Source of the DNA: Bugulina stolonifera
Lineage: Eukaryota; Bryozoa; Gymnolaemata; Cheilostomatida; Bugulidae
Assembly (NCBI GenBank): GCA_935421135.1
Contig: OW285191.1
Span: forward strand, 9,537,700 to 9,601,699
Length of the DNA stretch: 64,000 nt
Direction of reading: 5' to 3'
The notes beneath the pieces are model-generated. The model ran no database searches. It was given only the letters and a program-made list of their open reading frames with translations, and had not been told where the DNA came from. Of this stretch, positions 12,507 through 24,100 are shown piece by piece. Within the stretch, counting starts at the first letter, position 1. Each line of letters starts with the position of its first letter. Made by a program: the position numbers and the translations under genes.

Positions 12507-13912
12507 TTTATTGTATCGTTCTTCACACTGGTCACAAAAATATAATTATGGTGGACATTTTTAATGGTACATGCTATTTACCTATTTTAGTTTTCATTAT
12601 TATTTGCATAAGAATAATAATGGAAACGCACCCTCATTCAATGAGCTTCGGTTTAATAAAACAATGGCTAGCGCATCAACTTCTACATAATTTACTATTA
12701 GGCTCATTTAATCAAGCATCACTATGCATCATTGACCATTAGTGCATGGTGTTGTCCATGACTCCATATACATTATTGTACATCATGTTGCCTAATGTGG
12801 GTAGACAATTATGATCAGAAGTTGTTCACTCCTTGATCCATAATGGTAGAGAAAGGAAAACTTCTCCTTATTTGCAAACATTAAACTAGTCTTAGTATAA
12901 TATTCGTGATTACAATGCCATAATTAAAAGCAGAGACCGTTTGTAATCGAGAACAAAATAGGCTATAAATAAAGCCTAGGCGTCACACAGTGATTAATAC
13001 ACCGGGTACTACAATAATGTATGTATAGCAGAACCCGTATTACTGCAGCAATTAAAATTAGCCTTAGTAGAAATCAAAGTGCAGTCAAAGATAGTAATGC
13101 AGAGGTGTAGTGTGCCTGCACCAAGATGCAGTTACCTTCTTTCCTATGCCATGCAGACTTGGGGCTGATAGTGCTACAGAAATAGTAGAGCTTTAAATGC
13201 TGCAAAGGCACTGACTCACTGACTGACCTAAGGTGCCACGATTGTTTCCAGATTTCTTAATATATAATTATTATTATAATAATAATTATAAAATAAATAT
13301 GATATTTAATTATAATTATTATTAAATTATAATTATTATTTTTATCAGTATCATTATATTATGATTATCATTATCATTATGTGCAACTTACTTTAATTTT
13401 GTTTATTTTAATTTTGTTTTTATTATTGTGCATTCTAATTCAAGTTATAGTAAGGAGTAAGACTTCTTACTCCTTGGTTATAGTAATGTACAATGGATTT
13501 GTTAGTGGATAGTATGGGATCAAATAACTTATAAGTTTAAGTTGTGAATAAATAACAGATTAAAATGAGGTAGATTAGATAGGCCTATAGATTTGATTAA
13601 ATATTTTATCTTTTTGTTTGCTAATAATTATTATTAATTATACAATAAATAATGTACAATTTAAAATATTAAATCAACTTTTAGATATAAATTATATTAT
13701 AATTATAATTATTATAGTTTAGGCAGTTCAAACAAAATTGTTATATATCATTTTGAAAACTGCTTAAAATAAACAGATCAACATCAATATTTTGTGTAGT
13801 TAAATATGGACTAAGATCAAAATAAGGGATTAAAACTGTTTGTGTTCAAAGACTCATTACCGGTAATTGGTTCATTTTTTGGTGGGTGCTTGTTTAATTT
13901 ACTATGGTCTTG
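12507..13912. other. AT-rich intergenic region
   Basis: Contains simple TAA/TTA-rich stretches at 13260-13400 and 13620-13720 and one perfect hairpin at 13452-13475. I see no gene. Confidence 0.6.
13452..13475. repeat. Perfect 10-bp inverted repeat (hairpin)
   Basis: AAGGAGTAAG, loop ACTT, CTTACTCCTT. It stands alone in AT-rich intergenic DNA with no neighbouring gene end, so its role is unknown. Confidence 0.7.
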
Positions 13913-13926
13913 ATACTGTAGTGTAA

Positions 13927-14224
13927 GGGAGCAACCGTGACTGAGTGGTTAGAATGCTGAACTTTCATGCTAAAGGTTCCAGGTTCGAATCCCGTTCACG
14001 GTGGTGTTAGGAAGAGCATCCAGCCACCATTGCTCTTGTGCCTCATATAAAAGTCCTTGGGGTCATGCAAGCCAGCATGGTTTCAAGGCAACTCCTCTAC
14101 ACCTGCCAAAAACAGGTCATGTCATCTAGACCTTTCTCACAGGGAGTTGGCCAGCACTGGCACCTGGCAGTGCACACTACAAGGAGCTGGTCATGTCGTG
14201 GAGTATAAGGCGGTGAGTTTTCGT
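13927..14224 (+). mobile_element. tRNA-derived SINE, copy 2
   Basis: Same family as 10369-10614. The tRNA-like head has A box TGACTGAGTGG and B box GGTTCGAATCC, and the body holds AGGAAGAGCATCCAGCCA. The flanking duplication ATACYGTAGTGTAA is at 13913-13926 and 14225-14238 with one mismatch. Its 3' end is 44 bases before the PEX11G start codon, so it forms the immediate upstream region of that gene. Confidence 0.85.
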
Positions 14225-14268
14225 ATACCGTAGTGTAATAGCATTTTTAGCTGATAAAATTGTTTCAG

Positions 14269-16419
14269 ATGAACTCGCTGGAAAGAATCAGTGAGTTATT
14301 GAGGATTCACTCATGGAGAGACAAAACGATGAGAACTCTAGCCTACACATGCACGCTTATCGCAGCCCGTTATTCCAACACCAAGATTGGACCTAGGGCA
14401 GCGCGTATAGCTACTGCCCTGAACAGTACTAGAGCTTTCACAAGGCTATTGGATGACCTACCCATGTTGAAGACTACATTAACCTATGGTTTTGGTAAAA
14501 AGGTGTATTGCATTGTATTATATATACATGTACTTGTGTCTATCGCAGGGTGATAACATTTTATTTTACTTTTAGCTACTCTTCCGACCTTATTTATTCA
14601 CGTGCACAAAGTATCCGCTATTAACCTGTCACCATGAGTAAACATGGTAAATACATAATTATAATTATGCTAACATGGTCATCATTTGTTGTGTACAGTC
14701 GGTATGTCATTAATTATTGTGCACATATTTGACAGGAGGAACCTGCTATATCCAGGGTTTTACAAGTAATAGAGAATATAGCCTATCAGCTGTTCTTTCC
14801 TGTAGAGCACCTTGCCCTTCTCTGTCAACTAGAGGTTCTACCTGTTGCTAATAGACAAAAGTGGGTGTCACGGTGCACAATGCTGTGGGCTACAGCTCTA
14901 TTCTGTGTCATATCCAAGTAAGTGTATATTATGCTATTAATATTATTCTAGAATATACCCTTGCATTGCACTTTAGTCTATACATTGTCTAACTTATCAC
15001 ATAACTCACACAAACACTGTGTTATTGCATCAATTTTATTTACTTGTACACTATTTTAACATACTTTGATTATTTTGCTCAGGAATATTCTAGCATTACT
15101 TAGTCTGCAGAAAGCTAAGGAAAAAGTGTTGAAGTCAGAGCCATCTTTAAACAGGTTGGTTGTAGGAAGATAAGTGATGCATTGTGTTTACTACTATGCC
15201 GCTACTAACAGATAACAATCACTACTAACACCAGTTACTGTGGTAGCTGTGTAAACAAAGTGCATTCTACAGGTATAAGGATGTACATATACAATCCATA
15301 TCTTTAATCTGACACAAGACAACAGGTTGCCATCTTCTATGAGTACCACCAAAATACTTCTCTTTGTCCTATTAAACGGGAAATTCCTTACAAATAAATG
15401 AAGGGGGGGGGGGGGGGGAGTGGCAATCATTACCATTACTATCTCTCAACGCTGACAGCACAACTCATGGTTAGTGACTAATGTCAGAATTTTAAACATT
15501 TTTTGACATTTGAGACCCAATAACTCCATTTGAGTTGCGTTCGTATACCGTTTAGCTTTAATGACTGGTGTAATAATTAAGCTAGTGAGCTAATCAAAGT
15601 TGAAGTATTTTACTAAGGTCATCTCTTAGTCATTTCTATCTAAATTTGAACAGAAATCATTAGTCCCACTATGTACATGTAGCTATACAAAGATAATAAC
15701 ATTTCCCATTACCGGATTCACTGATCATTCAACATGAATCCTTCAAATGGGTGGGTACTGAAGCACCACAAATCATTGACTTTCAGATTAACATCGGTCC
15801 TTCTTTTCATACTTCTTGGTCATTTACATGACTCATGATAAACATACATGTAGGTACCATGTAATACTGTATAGAATCTGGAGTAGTCTTACCCTAGTGA
15901 TATTCTATTTCGTTTATCTATAGTGCAAAGGTTAAGGAGATAGAAGCAAGACTAAGAATAACCAAACTAACTTTAATTAAGGACATGTGTGACTTTATGA
16001 ATGCTGTAAATTGGCTCCCTGGTAATTTCCTCTGGAGTGGGAAGTTTTCTACCACACACAGTGCAGTGTTTGGATTTGTCTCCTCTCTAGTCGGCTTTCA
16101 GGTACTCAGATTAGCATCGTGATATTCACGCAGTTCTACCCTGCATAGTCATCTGTAGGACATTTTGATTGATTATATTACCAAGATTAGTACAGTATTT
16201 TATTATTTGTTTAGTGTAGGCATAAATACTGTGTTGTAAAAATTATGTACATGTATATTATATACATGTGAATGGTAGCCTAGGAACAGGTCTACTAGAT
16301 TGAACTGTTTTATATTTATTCTAATTTTGTAGCAAATTATGTTACTTTTAAAATAGTGTTCATGTGACCAATATTGTCTTCTCAATCATCAGGGCTTTTC
16401 TGAGACATCTACTCAATGA
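14269..16419 (+). CDS. PEX11G: Peroxisomal membrane protein PEX11, gamma type
   Basis: Exons 14269-14502, 14736-14917, 15083-15154, 15924-16101 and probably 16393-16419 give about 230 residues, close to the 240 of vertebrate PEX11G. PEX11 proteins are peroxisomal membrane proteins that elongate and divide peroxisomes. Family signs are the N-terminal helix (MNSLERISELLRIHSWRDK), the LLDDLPMLK...YGFG block, the YQLFFPVEHLA block and the C-terminal NWLPGNFLWSGKF motif, followed by a hydrophobic segment. The ATG directly follows an acceptor-like CAG, so a 5' UTR exon may exist upstream. The last exon is uncertain: reading through the exon 4 donor reaches a stop at 16120-16122 and would also give a sensible C-terminus. 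Introns contain a 16-G run. Confidence 0.88.
15403..15418 (+). repeat. Poly-G tract
   Basis: Sixteen consecutive G in intron 3 of PEX11G. It may form G-quadruplex-like structure and is prone to sequencing error in length. Confidence 0.8.
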
Positions 16420-16880
16420 TTGTGATATAAATCGGAGTTGTCTGCTCTCAGTTTAGTGGGAACACAACTTCATGTTACACATTCACAAACGACAATGAAA
16501 TCAGCAATGGAAAAAATAACAATCTTATGCTTAAATTGATGGCCAAATAGCATGTATAATTAGACATCGCCATTCTTATCCAAGTTAACAGCTGTTCATG
16601 TTATATTTCGATTGTTTTCTAACGGGTTCGTTAGAGTGATTGTCTGGGAAGAGTCCTTTATTTAATCAGGTGTTCTATATATTATAGACGTGTCAACACA
16701 TGCCCACGTTCCAACTAGATTATTTTCCAAATGATTATATATGTAATTTATATCAATAGAAGCTATTGCTTCACCCAGTTTTTATGTTACCCAGTTAATA
16801 TTTTTGTAATTCAGTTTCGTTATTAAATATAAAAAGGGAACAGATATATTATTACAATGGAGTTTTGTCTTCACTAAAGA

Positions 16881-16904
16881 TTAAAAGATTTACAAATCTT
16901 TTAA
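16881..16904. repeat. Perfect 11-bp inverted repeat
   Basis: TTAAAAGATTT and its complement separated by two bases. AT-rich hairpin, possibly chance in this composition. Confidence 0.6.
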
Positions 16905-17061
16905 AGTGTGGTTTGACCCACCATGCTCCTCTGTCCCAACACTTCATCACTCCCACTTCACAACCCTTACTTTAACTGATGTATCCTTTCACACATGCTT
17001 TAACGTCATCTTCTGCTTTGAGTCTTGTATCATTGTAATGTTGGAACGAAAATCATGCCTT

Positions 17062-17095
17062 AGTCAGCTGATAGCAGTGCAGTTATCAGCTGACT
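17062..17095. promoter_or_regulatory. Perfect 12-bp hairpin carrying two CAGCTG E-boxes
   Basis: AGTCAGCTGATA, a 10-base loop, then TATCAGCTGACT. Each arm contains the palindromic E-box CAGCTG. It lies about 245 bases upstream of the ML-domain start codon. It could be a bHLH binding site pair or a structured transcript element; neither is shown. Confidence 0.4.
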
Positions 17096-17338
17096 GAACC
17101 GTCTGTTTATTCCCACATCCATCGGAAGATGTCCTCTTGCCATTACTCAATACAATGTATTCTACGTACCTACTGTATACTCCCAGGCATAGTGTGCAGT
17201 CCACTGCTCCCTGTGGGACGGGGAGCAATTATTGCCAGGTTCAAGGGCTACCAAGCTGCTACTTCCCTCCAAAACTAACAAGGTCAGCTTTATATTAGTT
17301 TAACAAGAGATCATCATCTTTCCCCTCGATCTCTGAAG

Positions 17339-20050
17339 ATGAAGGTTGTGTGTGCTTTCGCAGTCTTGCTTGCCGTGGCTCAGGCCGCAAATTTCAAGTG
17401 GTCGTCATGTGGTAGGTGTTGATGGAATAGTCATAATATTTTTTAAATGATAAGCAAATGGAAGATAGGTTTGAGTGATTGTTGTATGTTTGAATCTTTT
17501 GTTATGCATTATTACAATGAACTCTTTGCGACCGGAAATTCCTCTGCTGTTATAAATTGTACGATTAAATGATTTTTAGCCTAATCACCTAATATTATGT
17601 TATTATACAGGAGACAACAAGTATTCTACACTCCACAAGTTGGTCCTCTCACCTGACCCCTTGACCTTTCCTGGAACGGTGAACTACGAGGTCGATGCTG
17701 AGTTGAAGAAAGACGTGAAAGATGTTAGCATGTCGCTAAAGATTGTGAGAAACACATTCCTGTTGGACGTAACTCTACCATGTGTTAAGCAGATCGGTTC
17801 ATGGTAGGTAGAATTCCCTATTCTTCAATATACATGTACCTCTACCGTTATCAGCCTCATGTACCTGTACTGCTGTCAGCCTCATGTCGGTCTATGTATG
17901 TCTACTCGTATAACATGTGCTTGTGTAACTTGCTTCATCCATCACGTTAAATGTAGGAAATAAATTTAGCCTTGGTCTCTGGACTGTGAGCACTGTGGCC
18001 TGAGTGGTGGGGTTAGAACTAGACAGAGTGTGGGCCTGTAGCGGTGAACTACATTGGTAGAAGTGGTTTGTTATGAGCCAAATATGGCTTCACCGTTCCC
18101 TCAGTTGTGCGACTTCCACACTCAATAGCTTATATCACTATGACTTCACAACACTATGGAGAGACATTTAAGTCGTCTCCACTTGATAACTACCAGAGTG
18201 GCTTGATATCTGTAGATACAGTGACTATGTTATTGAGGTGAATTATGTCTACTGGTACATTCATGAGCTGACAGTAATAGCTCTTTCAAACCAGTCTATG
18301 TAGGACCACTAGAAGCGTCTCTCTCCATTGTCTTACTAGTAAAAATCTGCAGCCATTGTACATATTTATATATTTTATTTTTCATACCATATTGTTATAA
18401 TATTATGTTATGTTATGCTGCGCTATGTTTTGTTGTATTACATGTATATATAAGTGAGCCTATACAATATACATGTACTTGTATTTATACATATTTCAGC
18501 TCTTATGCCAAGATGTGTAGCTTTGTTGACGACATGGTAAGAGAGGACTGGGGAGGTATTTGAAAGAAAATTGGTGCTCAAATCATTGCTGTAAGTATGA
18601 ATAGTTTCATATACACCCTATGAGTCTAAGTTGGTACAATGTAGCTGGACTTGTCAACAATACATATTTTCACCAGAAACTTGGGATTGTGACGCACACA
18701 ACTTTACAACGGTTTATGTGTAAGTACATGTGCACTTGTTTTTGTTTGTGCCTCTTTAAAGATGTTTATAGTAAATGAAAAGGTTTTTATAATAAATAAT
18801 GATACAAGATGTATTTTTTGTTTCAAGGTGGTGGTTATTCCTTATATACATGTATATTATTTTAAAAATTCTGCTGTTGCCCTCGTCAGAAAATATCAGG
18901 GGTAATACCTTCCATCTTGTACTGGTTATTATTCTATCTTGTGATAAATTAAGAGAAAGCAACTTCAAATTATATATAACGGCTTTGAATACCCATCTTA
19001 TATGTATGTACATGTGCATAGCGTTATAGAAAGCTTGGGCATTGCTGTTGCAGCTACTGTACTCTGTTAGCTATATCCAAGCCTAATTCTGCTTTTATGT
19101 ACAACTTTGACAGTTACAAAATAGAGAAAAACCAGAAAGCGATTAGGAAACAATTATTAACTCGATAAAGATATACACATGTATGTAATTCTTATTCATG
19201 CAAGAATAACATAATTTTTGTGTGCGAGTTACTTGTGGTGAGCATTTATCCACTCTTGCCCATTACTGTGGTAGTACATGTTCATATGTGTTATATAAGC
19301 CTACCTCTCATTTTTTAATGTACGTGTATGACCCAGACCCAGACTAAAAGTTTTCAATGTTACTCATAAGTTGTAATGATAGCTTTATAATGCTTTATTT
19401 GAACAGAAAGAGGGTAAAAATGCCTTGAATAATGACATCTGTACAACCGGTGTGCCCGCTCAGAGAATTACCAAGTCTGGTAGCATCGCAATCCCTGAAC
19501 TGCCATCTATTCTGAGCTTCATCGCTGAGGTAAGTGCGCAGAGCACCTGGCTATTACATCTTATTATTAGAACAAATCTTTAAAAACATTTGCACACAGC
19601 GACTAGTCAGTATCATTTAAACGTGGCAATGTATGATGATGTGTAGTTCTTGGCCAAAGTCTTCAAGCATTAGCATTATTCCCTAATTTTTTCAGTACCT
19701 GCAGCCAATATTGAAAACATAAGGAATGAAAACTCTGAATTAGTCACAAAACTAATCTTAGCATATGTACCAGAACAACCACAGGGCGTTGGTAGGCCAC
19801 CCATTTGTATAAATAGTTTTTTTTCAAATTAGTTACTTTGATCTGTACGCGTAGTTTATAGTCATATGCTTGTAAACTGTGTAACAGACTATGTTGTCTC
19901 ATCATACAGGGAGACTATACTGTGAGAATGGAGATGAAAGACAACTCTGATAACACTCAACTTGCCTGCCTAGAACTCAATGCTGAGTTGGAGGACAAGT
20001 CTGCCTCTATCTGGGGCAAAAGGAAGAGAAGACTTGGACTTGTTCTATAA
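17339..20050 (+). CDS. ML-domain protein, GM2-activator type, with in-frame TGA
   Basis: Exons 17339-17411, 17611-17803, 18500-18590, 19407-19529 and 19910-20050 join in phase to 207 codons. The signal peptide is MKVVCAFAVLLAVAQA. The mature part has the GM2-activator pattern: LPC...GSC in exons 2-3, YAKMC, and late C-terminal blocks SGSIAIPELPS and DYTVRMEMKD. Such proteins bind single lipids in lysosomes or outside the cell. Codon 110 is TGA at 18561-18563, where the family has a disulfide cysteine (TGT or TGC). As written the product stops after 109 residues. Everything after it stays open with good splice sites, so the break is recent, an allele, a sequencing error or read-through. Using an earlier GT at 18554 as donor shifts the frame and does not rescue it. 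Confidence 0.8.
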
Positions 20051-20079
20051 ATAACATCCTTTACTCTGGTTTATGTACC

Positions 20080-20085
20080 AATAAA
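20080..20085 (+). terminator. Polyadenylation signal of the ML-domain gene
   Basis: AATAAA 29 bases after the stop codon at 20050. The resulting 3' UTR of about 50 nt leaves no room for a selenocysteine insertion element. Confidence 0.8.
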
Positions 20086-20837
20086 ATGTCTTTATAAACA
20101 TATACTGCTGCTTATATTCAATATCTGTAGACTGTAAATAGTCTGTGGTGGGAGTCATATATTGAAATCGTACATACACAAGTTCTAGAAGCCAGACTGC
20201 CACAATATTGACAATTCATGTTTGAAGCTTCAAATTATGGCCATTCCATCACCATTTAGCAAGTATTATGGCTCTTCTTGTACTCTGATAGTTGCACGTA
20301 TATTGCGTATAGCGCATAGCATGTACCCTGCTGCATATAGTCATGCATTACTAAGTTGCATGTAACTACCATTCACTTGTATTTGCCTTCCAATAATCTT
20401 GCAATATTGGTCCAATGTGACTGCATAGTGTAATACTTTATGAACATGGGACTCTAATATTGAAGTTGTCTACTTATGGTTCAATTTCTGAACTAAGGGA
20501 GAACAACTTCAAATTTTAGCCATTAACTTTAATGCCTGGTGAAATAAAATACATGTACAGTATGTACAAACATCAGTATCCTCAATCTACAAACTATGTA
20601 CTGTTCAAGCTTTTTAGTACTTCTTCAGTGCACTAGTAGTAGGAGCAACTGTGTAGTATACCTAGGAGTCATATATAATGTAGAATATACATGTCCAGTC
20701 ACAAGTATTCAGATAAGATGCTACTGCAAACGTGAACTTGTGTTTTACTACTACTTGTGCATCTATTTCAAACTGGAGGATGGGTGAAAGACCAATGAGT
20801 AATATAACTAGTTAAATACAATATATATTACAAGTAT
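20086..20837. other. Intergenic region between convergent genes
   Basis: Lies between the 3' ends of the ML-domain gene (+) and MIA3 (-). I see no gene or repeat in it. Confidence 0.6.
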
Positions 20838-20843
20838 TTTATT
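20838..20843 (-). terminator. Candidate polyadenylation signal of MIA3
   Basis: AATAAA on the minus strand about 305 bases past the MIA3 stop codon. Confidence 0.5.
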
Positions 20844-21148
20844 GGCAAATATAAAGACTAGAAGGAGAGGACACCAAAAACAATTTCTGTAACAGTATGC
20901 AATCCACAATATTATTCAAAATCTTGAGTGTAGATGAACTAACAAGTCTCAATGGTTGCTAATAAATTAGTACTATTAATTTAAATCTACTAACCAATGT
21001 TTGCCAACTTGAGAAGATTAACTTACAGGTGCACTAACTTATATGTGCATTAACTTACATATACATTAACCTACATGTACATTTACAGTTTCGAGATAAT
21101 ATATTATTCTGATAAGTACAACATTGTAATCTAAAGGTCTATGTTTGC

Positions 21149-24100
21149 TCATTGGTGGGGTGGTAACTGGGGACTACCTTGGCCCATATTTTGTTGAACG
21201 TAATTTTGCGTATGATTAGAGTCAGTTGGCATCTGTTGCATGTTTTGTTGGTGTTGCATGTTTTGCATTTGCTGGGGAGTCTGTTGTGACATAGGCACCA
21301 TGTTAGACTGCTGTTGGTATTGCATGTATTGCATGTCATATTGTGGATTTGGTTGCATTGCCATCTGTTGTGGGAATGGCATTGGCTGGGGTTGAAAGGG
21401 CATCTGTTGCTGTATAGGGTAGCCTTCTGCGTTCATCTGTTGTGGGTACATAGAATTAGGGTCAGGGTAGTATGGGTCTGTAGGCCAGCCTGGATTATAT
21501 GGTCCACTCTGGTCACCATGTGATCCAGTACTTTCATTCCATTCAATACTATCGGCCATGTTTAGAGGGCTCTCTTCCTTCCGTGCCTTAAGAAGCTTGG
21601 ATTTCTTCTTTCGTTCACCTTTCTTATATGTGGACGCAGGGGGTGGAGCCCTCAGTGGGTCCACAGGCTTTGGTGGCTCGGATTCAGATCTACATAAGTA
21701 GCAGAGTGTCAACAGATAAACATGAGTACATCATGTGGTCCTGCTCTTACTTTCAGTGGTAAGGTTTCTACATGTATTATCCTGTACATTGATCACAGGG
21801 ACAAGAGGGATCACAGGGACAAGAGGGATCACAGGGACAAGAGGGATCACAGGGACAAGAGGGATCACAGGGACAAGAGGGATCACAGGGACAAGAGGGA
21901 TCACAGAGACAAGAGAGAGGAGAACCAAACAGATGGAGCACAATGATTGGCTTATGAGAAAGGTCACAATGAGAAACTGAAACTAATGCATTGATTTGAA
22001 GCTTAGACTATGTTTCGTATCCATGATTACAAGAAGCTGGACCACTGATCAGTGGCATTATATTGTACATATACTACAGCAACAGCAAGTAGTGCAAGGT
22101 TGGGGACTACTGTTCGTATGATAAACTAATTGATTAGTATACTGACCCATTGAAAGGAGAAAGGGAACCTCTGTGCCCCTCCTCAAATCTACTTGATCTC
22201 ATGGAACTCCTGCTATGTGGACGTTTAGAGTCGGCTATACTTGCATCATCCCCTATAAATAAAAAATCCTTTTACATTACTACGTTACACATTATGGTTA
22301 TGTTATCTAATGTACAACTATACTTACACTGGATATACTGCCATACTTACATGTATACTAGATATACTACCATACTTACATGTATACTAGATATACTACC
22401 ATACTTACATGTATACTAGATATACTACCATACTTACATGTATACTAGATATACTACCATACTTACACTAGTTATACTACCATACTTACTTTCTTTGGCC
22501 TCCATCTGTAACTGTAGCTGTCTGTATGACTCCTCCCCTTCCTGGTAGTCTGCCTCTAACGTCGCGTAGCTCCGCCTCATCGTCTCCAGTTCTTGTTTGA
22601 GTGAACCAATCTTACGTTCTGCCTCTCTGAATGACAGCTGGTAGAAAGACAAGATACACAATAATGTACTTAATTACATTGTATTGTAATAGATATGCAT
22701 ACAAGTGACAATAATTGTACAAGTTGCAGTTGCAGTTTTTAATTGTTAATTGCAAAGCATACAGGTAACAACATAACACAAATGCAATCACGCACAATAT
22801 ATTCAGTAATAGCAATAGGACCATGGAGTTGCTTACTTTATGTATGTATTGTTAGGATGAGAGTTGCCCACTCTTGACATTATACAATATGATAGGGCTG
22901 ACAACTCACATTTGAACTACGTTTTACTATCAATCTACTACAATCTCCAATAAGATTCCCAGCCCTTTCAGTTGTTTTGGTGAGTTTAAAGCACAGGCTT
23001 GGATTGAATTAACAGTTTAATATAGTGTTCTACATGTAAGAGGCAACAATTAAAATTCACTGTAACACTACTAAATAATGAAAATAACTATAATACAGAT
23101 CATAAATAATATGTTACAGCTTTCTTGCTAAACCGCTTATTTATGAGCATGTATATGTATGCGGAAATAGCCAGTCTCTACAGCACCTGCTCTCCCAGCA
23201 CAGTGGACAAAACAGATGACCAAACAACCAGCCTGGCTTCCTTGAAAAGGGAGCTTTGCTGGTGAGCAACACCGATGTACTGAACTAAACAATAAACACA
23301 TGGCGTTATAGTTCTAACTGAGTTGTCAGCACCCTTACTTAGATGGGACAACTCCACATACATGACTGCAAATACAATGTACATGATTATTATATCTACT
23401 CACCCAACTCTCGTGGGCTTTTTTCTCTGATTCCAGTAGCCTCTTTCTCATATCCTTCTCGTTCGTCTTATATTCCTCCTCAGTCTTGGCTACTCTATCT
23501 TTCCACTCAGTTAGCTCCGCCCTCAACTCTATCACCTTAGTAGCCTGAGAATCCTCTAACTGCTGCTGTTTAGATTCCTCAGCTGCCACTTTCATTCTAC
23601 AAATAATACGATGGGTGTTTGACATGATAGGATACAAGGCCATATATAGAAACATTTACTAGATAACATTAAAGCTACCACAGCAAGAGTACAAGCGAGC
23701 TTGTGCGACCTATTTATATGAAAGAGGGCATTACAATACACTTGAGGTGTTTCCTGTTCCTGTATTGGCCAAAAGGTCTTCTAAGAGAATCAAATTTTAC
23801 AAAAGATGACCACTAATTGCAAACAGCCGTTAACTAAGATACTAACAACGGTTGTAGATATTGTAGCATGTGATCACACGCGATGAGTGTTTTTTTTCTT
23901 TCCTATTGTCTGCCGACAAACGTGCTCACGTCAATGACACACTTTAGTGTTGATGAATGAGGTGTTCTGAAAGATTAGATACATTGACAAACAGTTAACA
24001 TGCAGTAGACTGAATTCTTACCTCCCAATGGTGAGATTAGCTTCAGCTAATAGTTTAGAGATTTGTGCCATAGCACCTTCCGTGTTTGTTTTCTCTTTCT

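Larger units (their letters stand above)
16420..17338. other. Region between PEX11G and the ML-domain gene
   Basis: No coding exon that I can support. It contains two perfect hairpins, described separately, and should hold the promoter of the ML-domain gene. Confidence 0.55.

Noticed and set aside
12491..12742. Hydrophobic open frame of 83 codons
   Set aside because: It begins inside the end of a solo LTR and has no supporting gene structure.
18561..18563. Selenocysteine coding at the TGA of the ML gene
   Set aside because: The polyA signal lies 29 bases after the stop, leaving no room for a SECIS element, and the family uses cysteine there.
21722..21980. Gly-X-Y (collagen-like) and VPVIPL-type frames
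   Set aside because: Products of the 18-bp tandem repeat in a MIA3 intron; the link with collagen export is coincidence.
22319..22489. CRISPR-like direct repeats
   Set aside because: Repeats are contiguous with no unique spacers, and the genome is eukaryotic.
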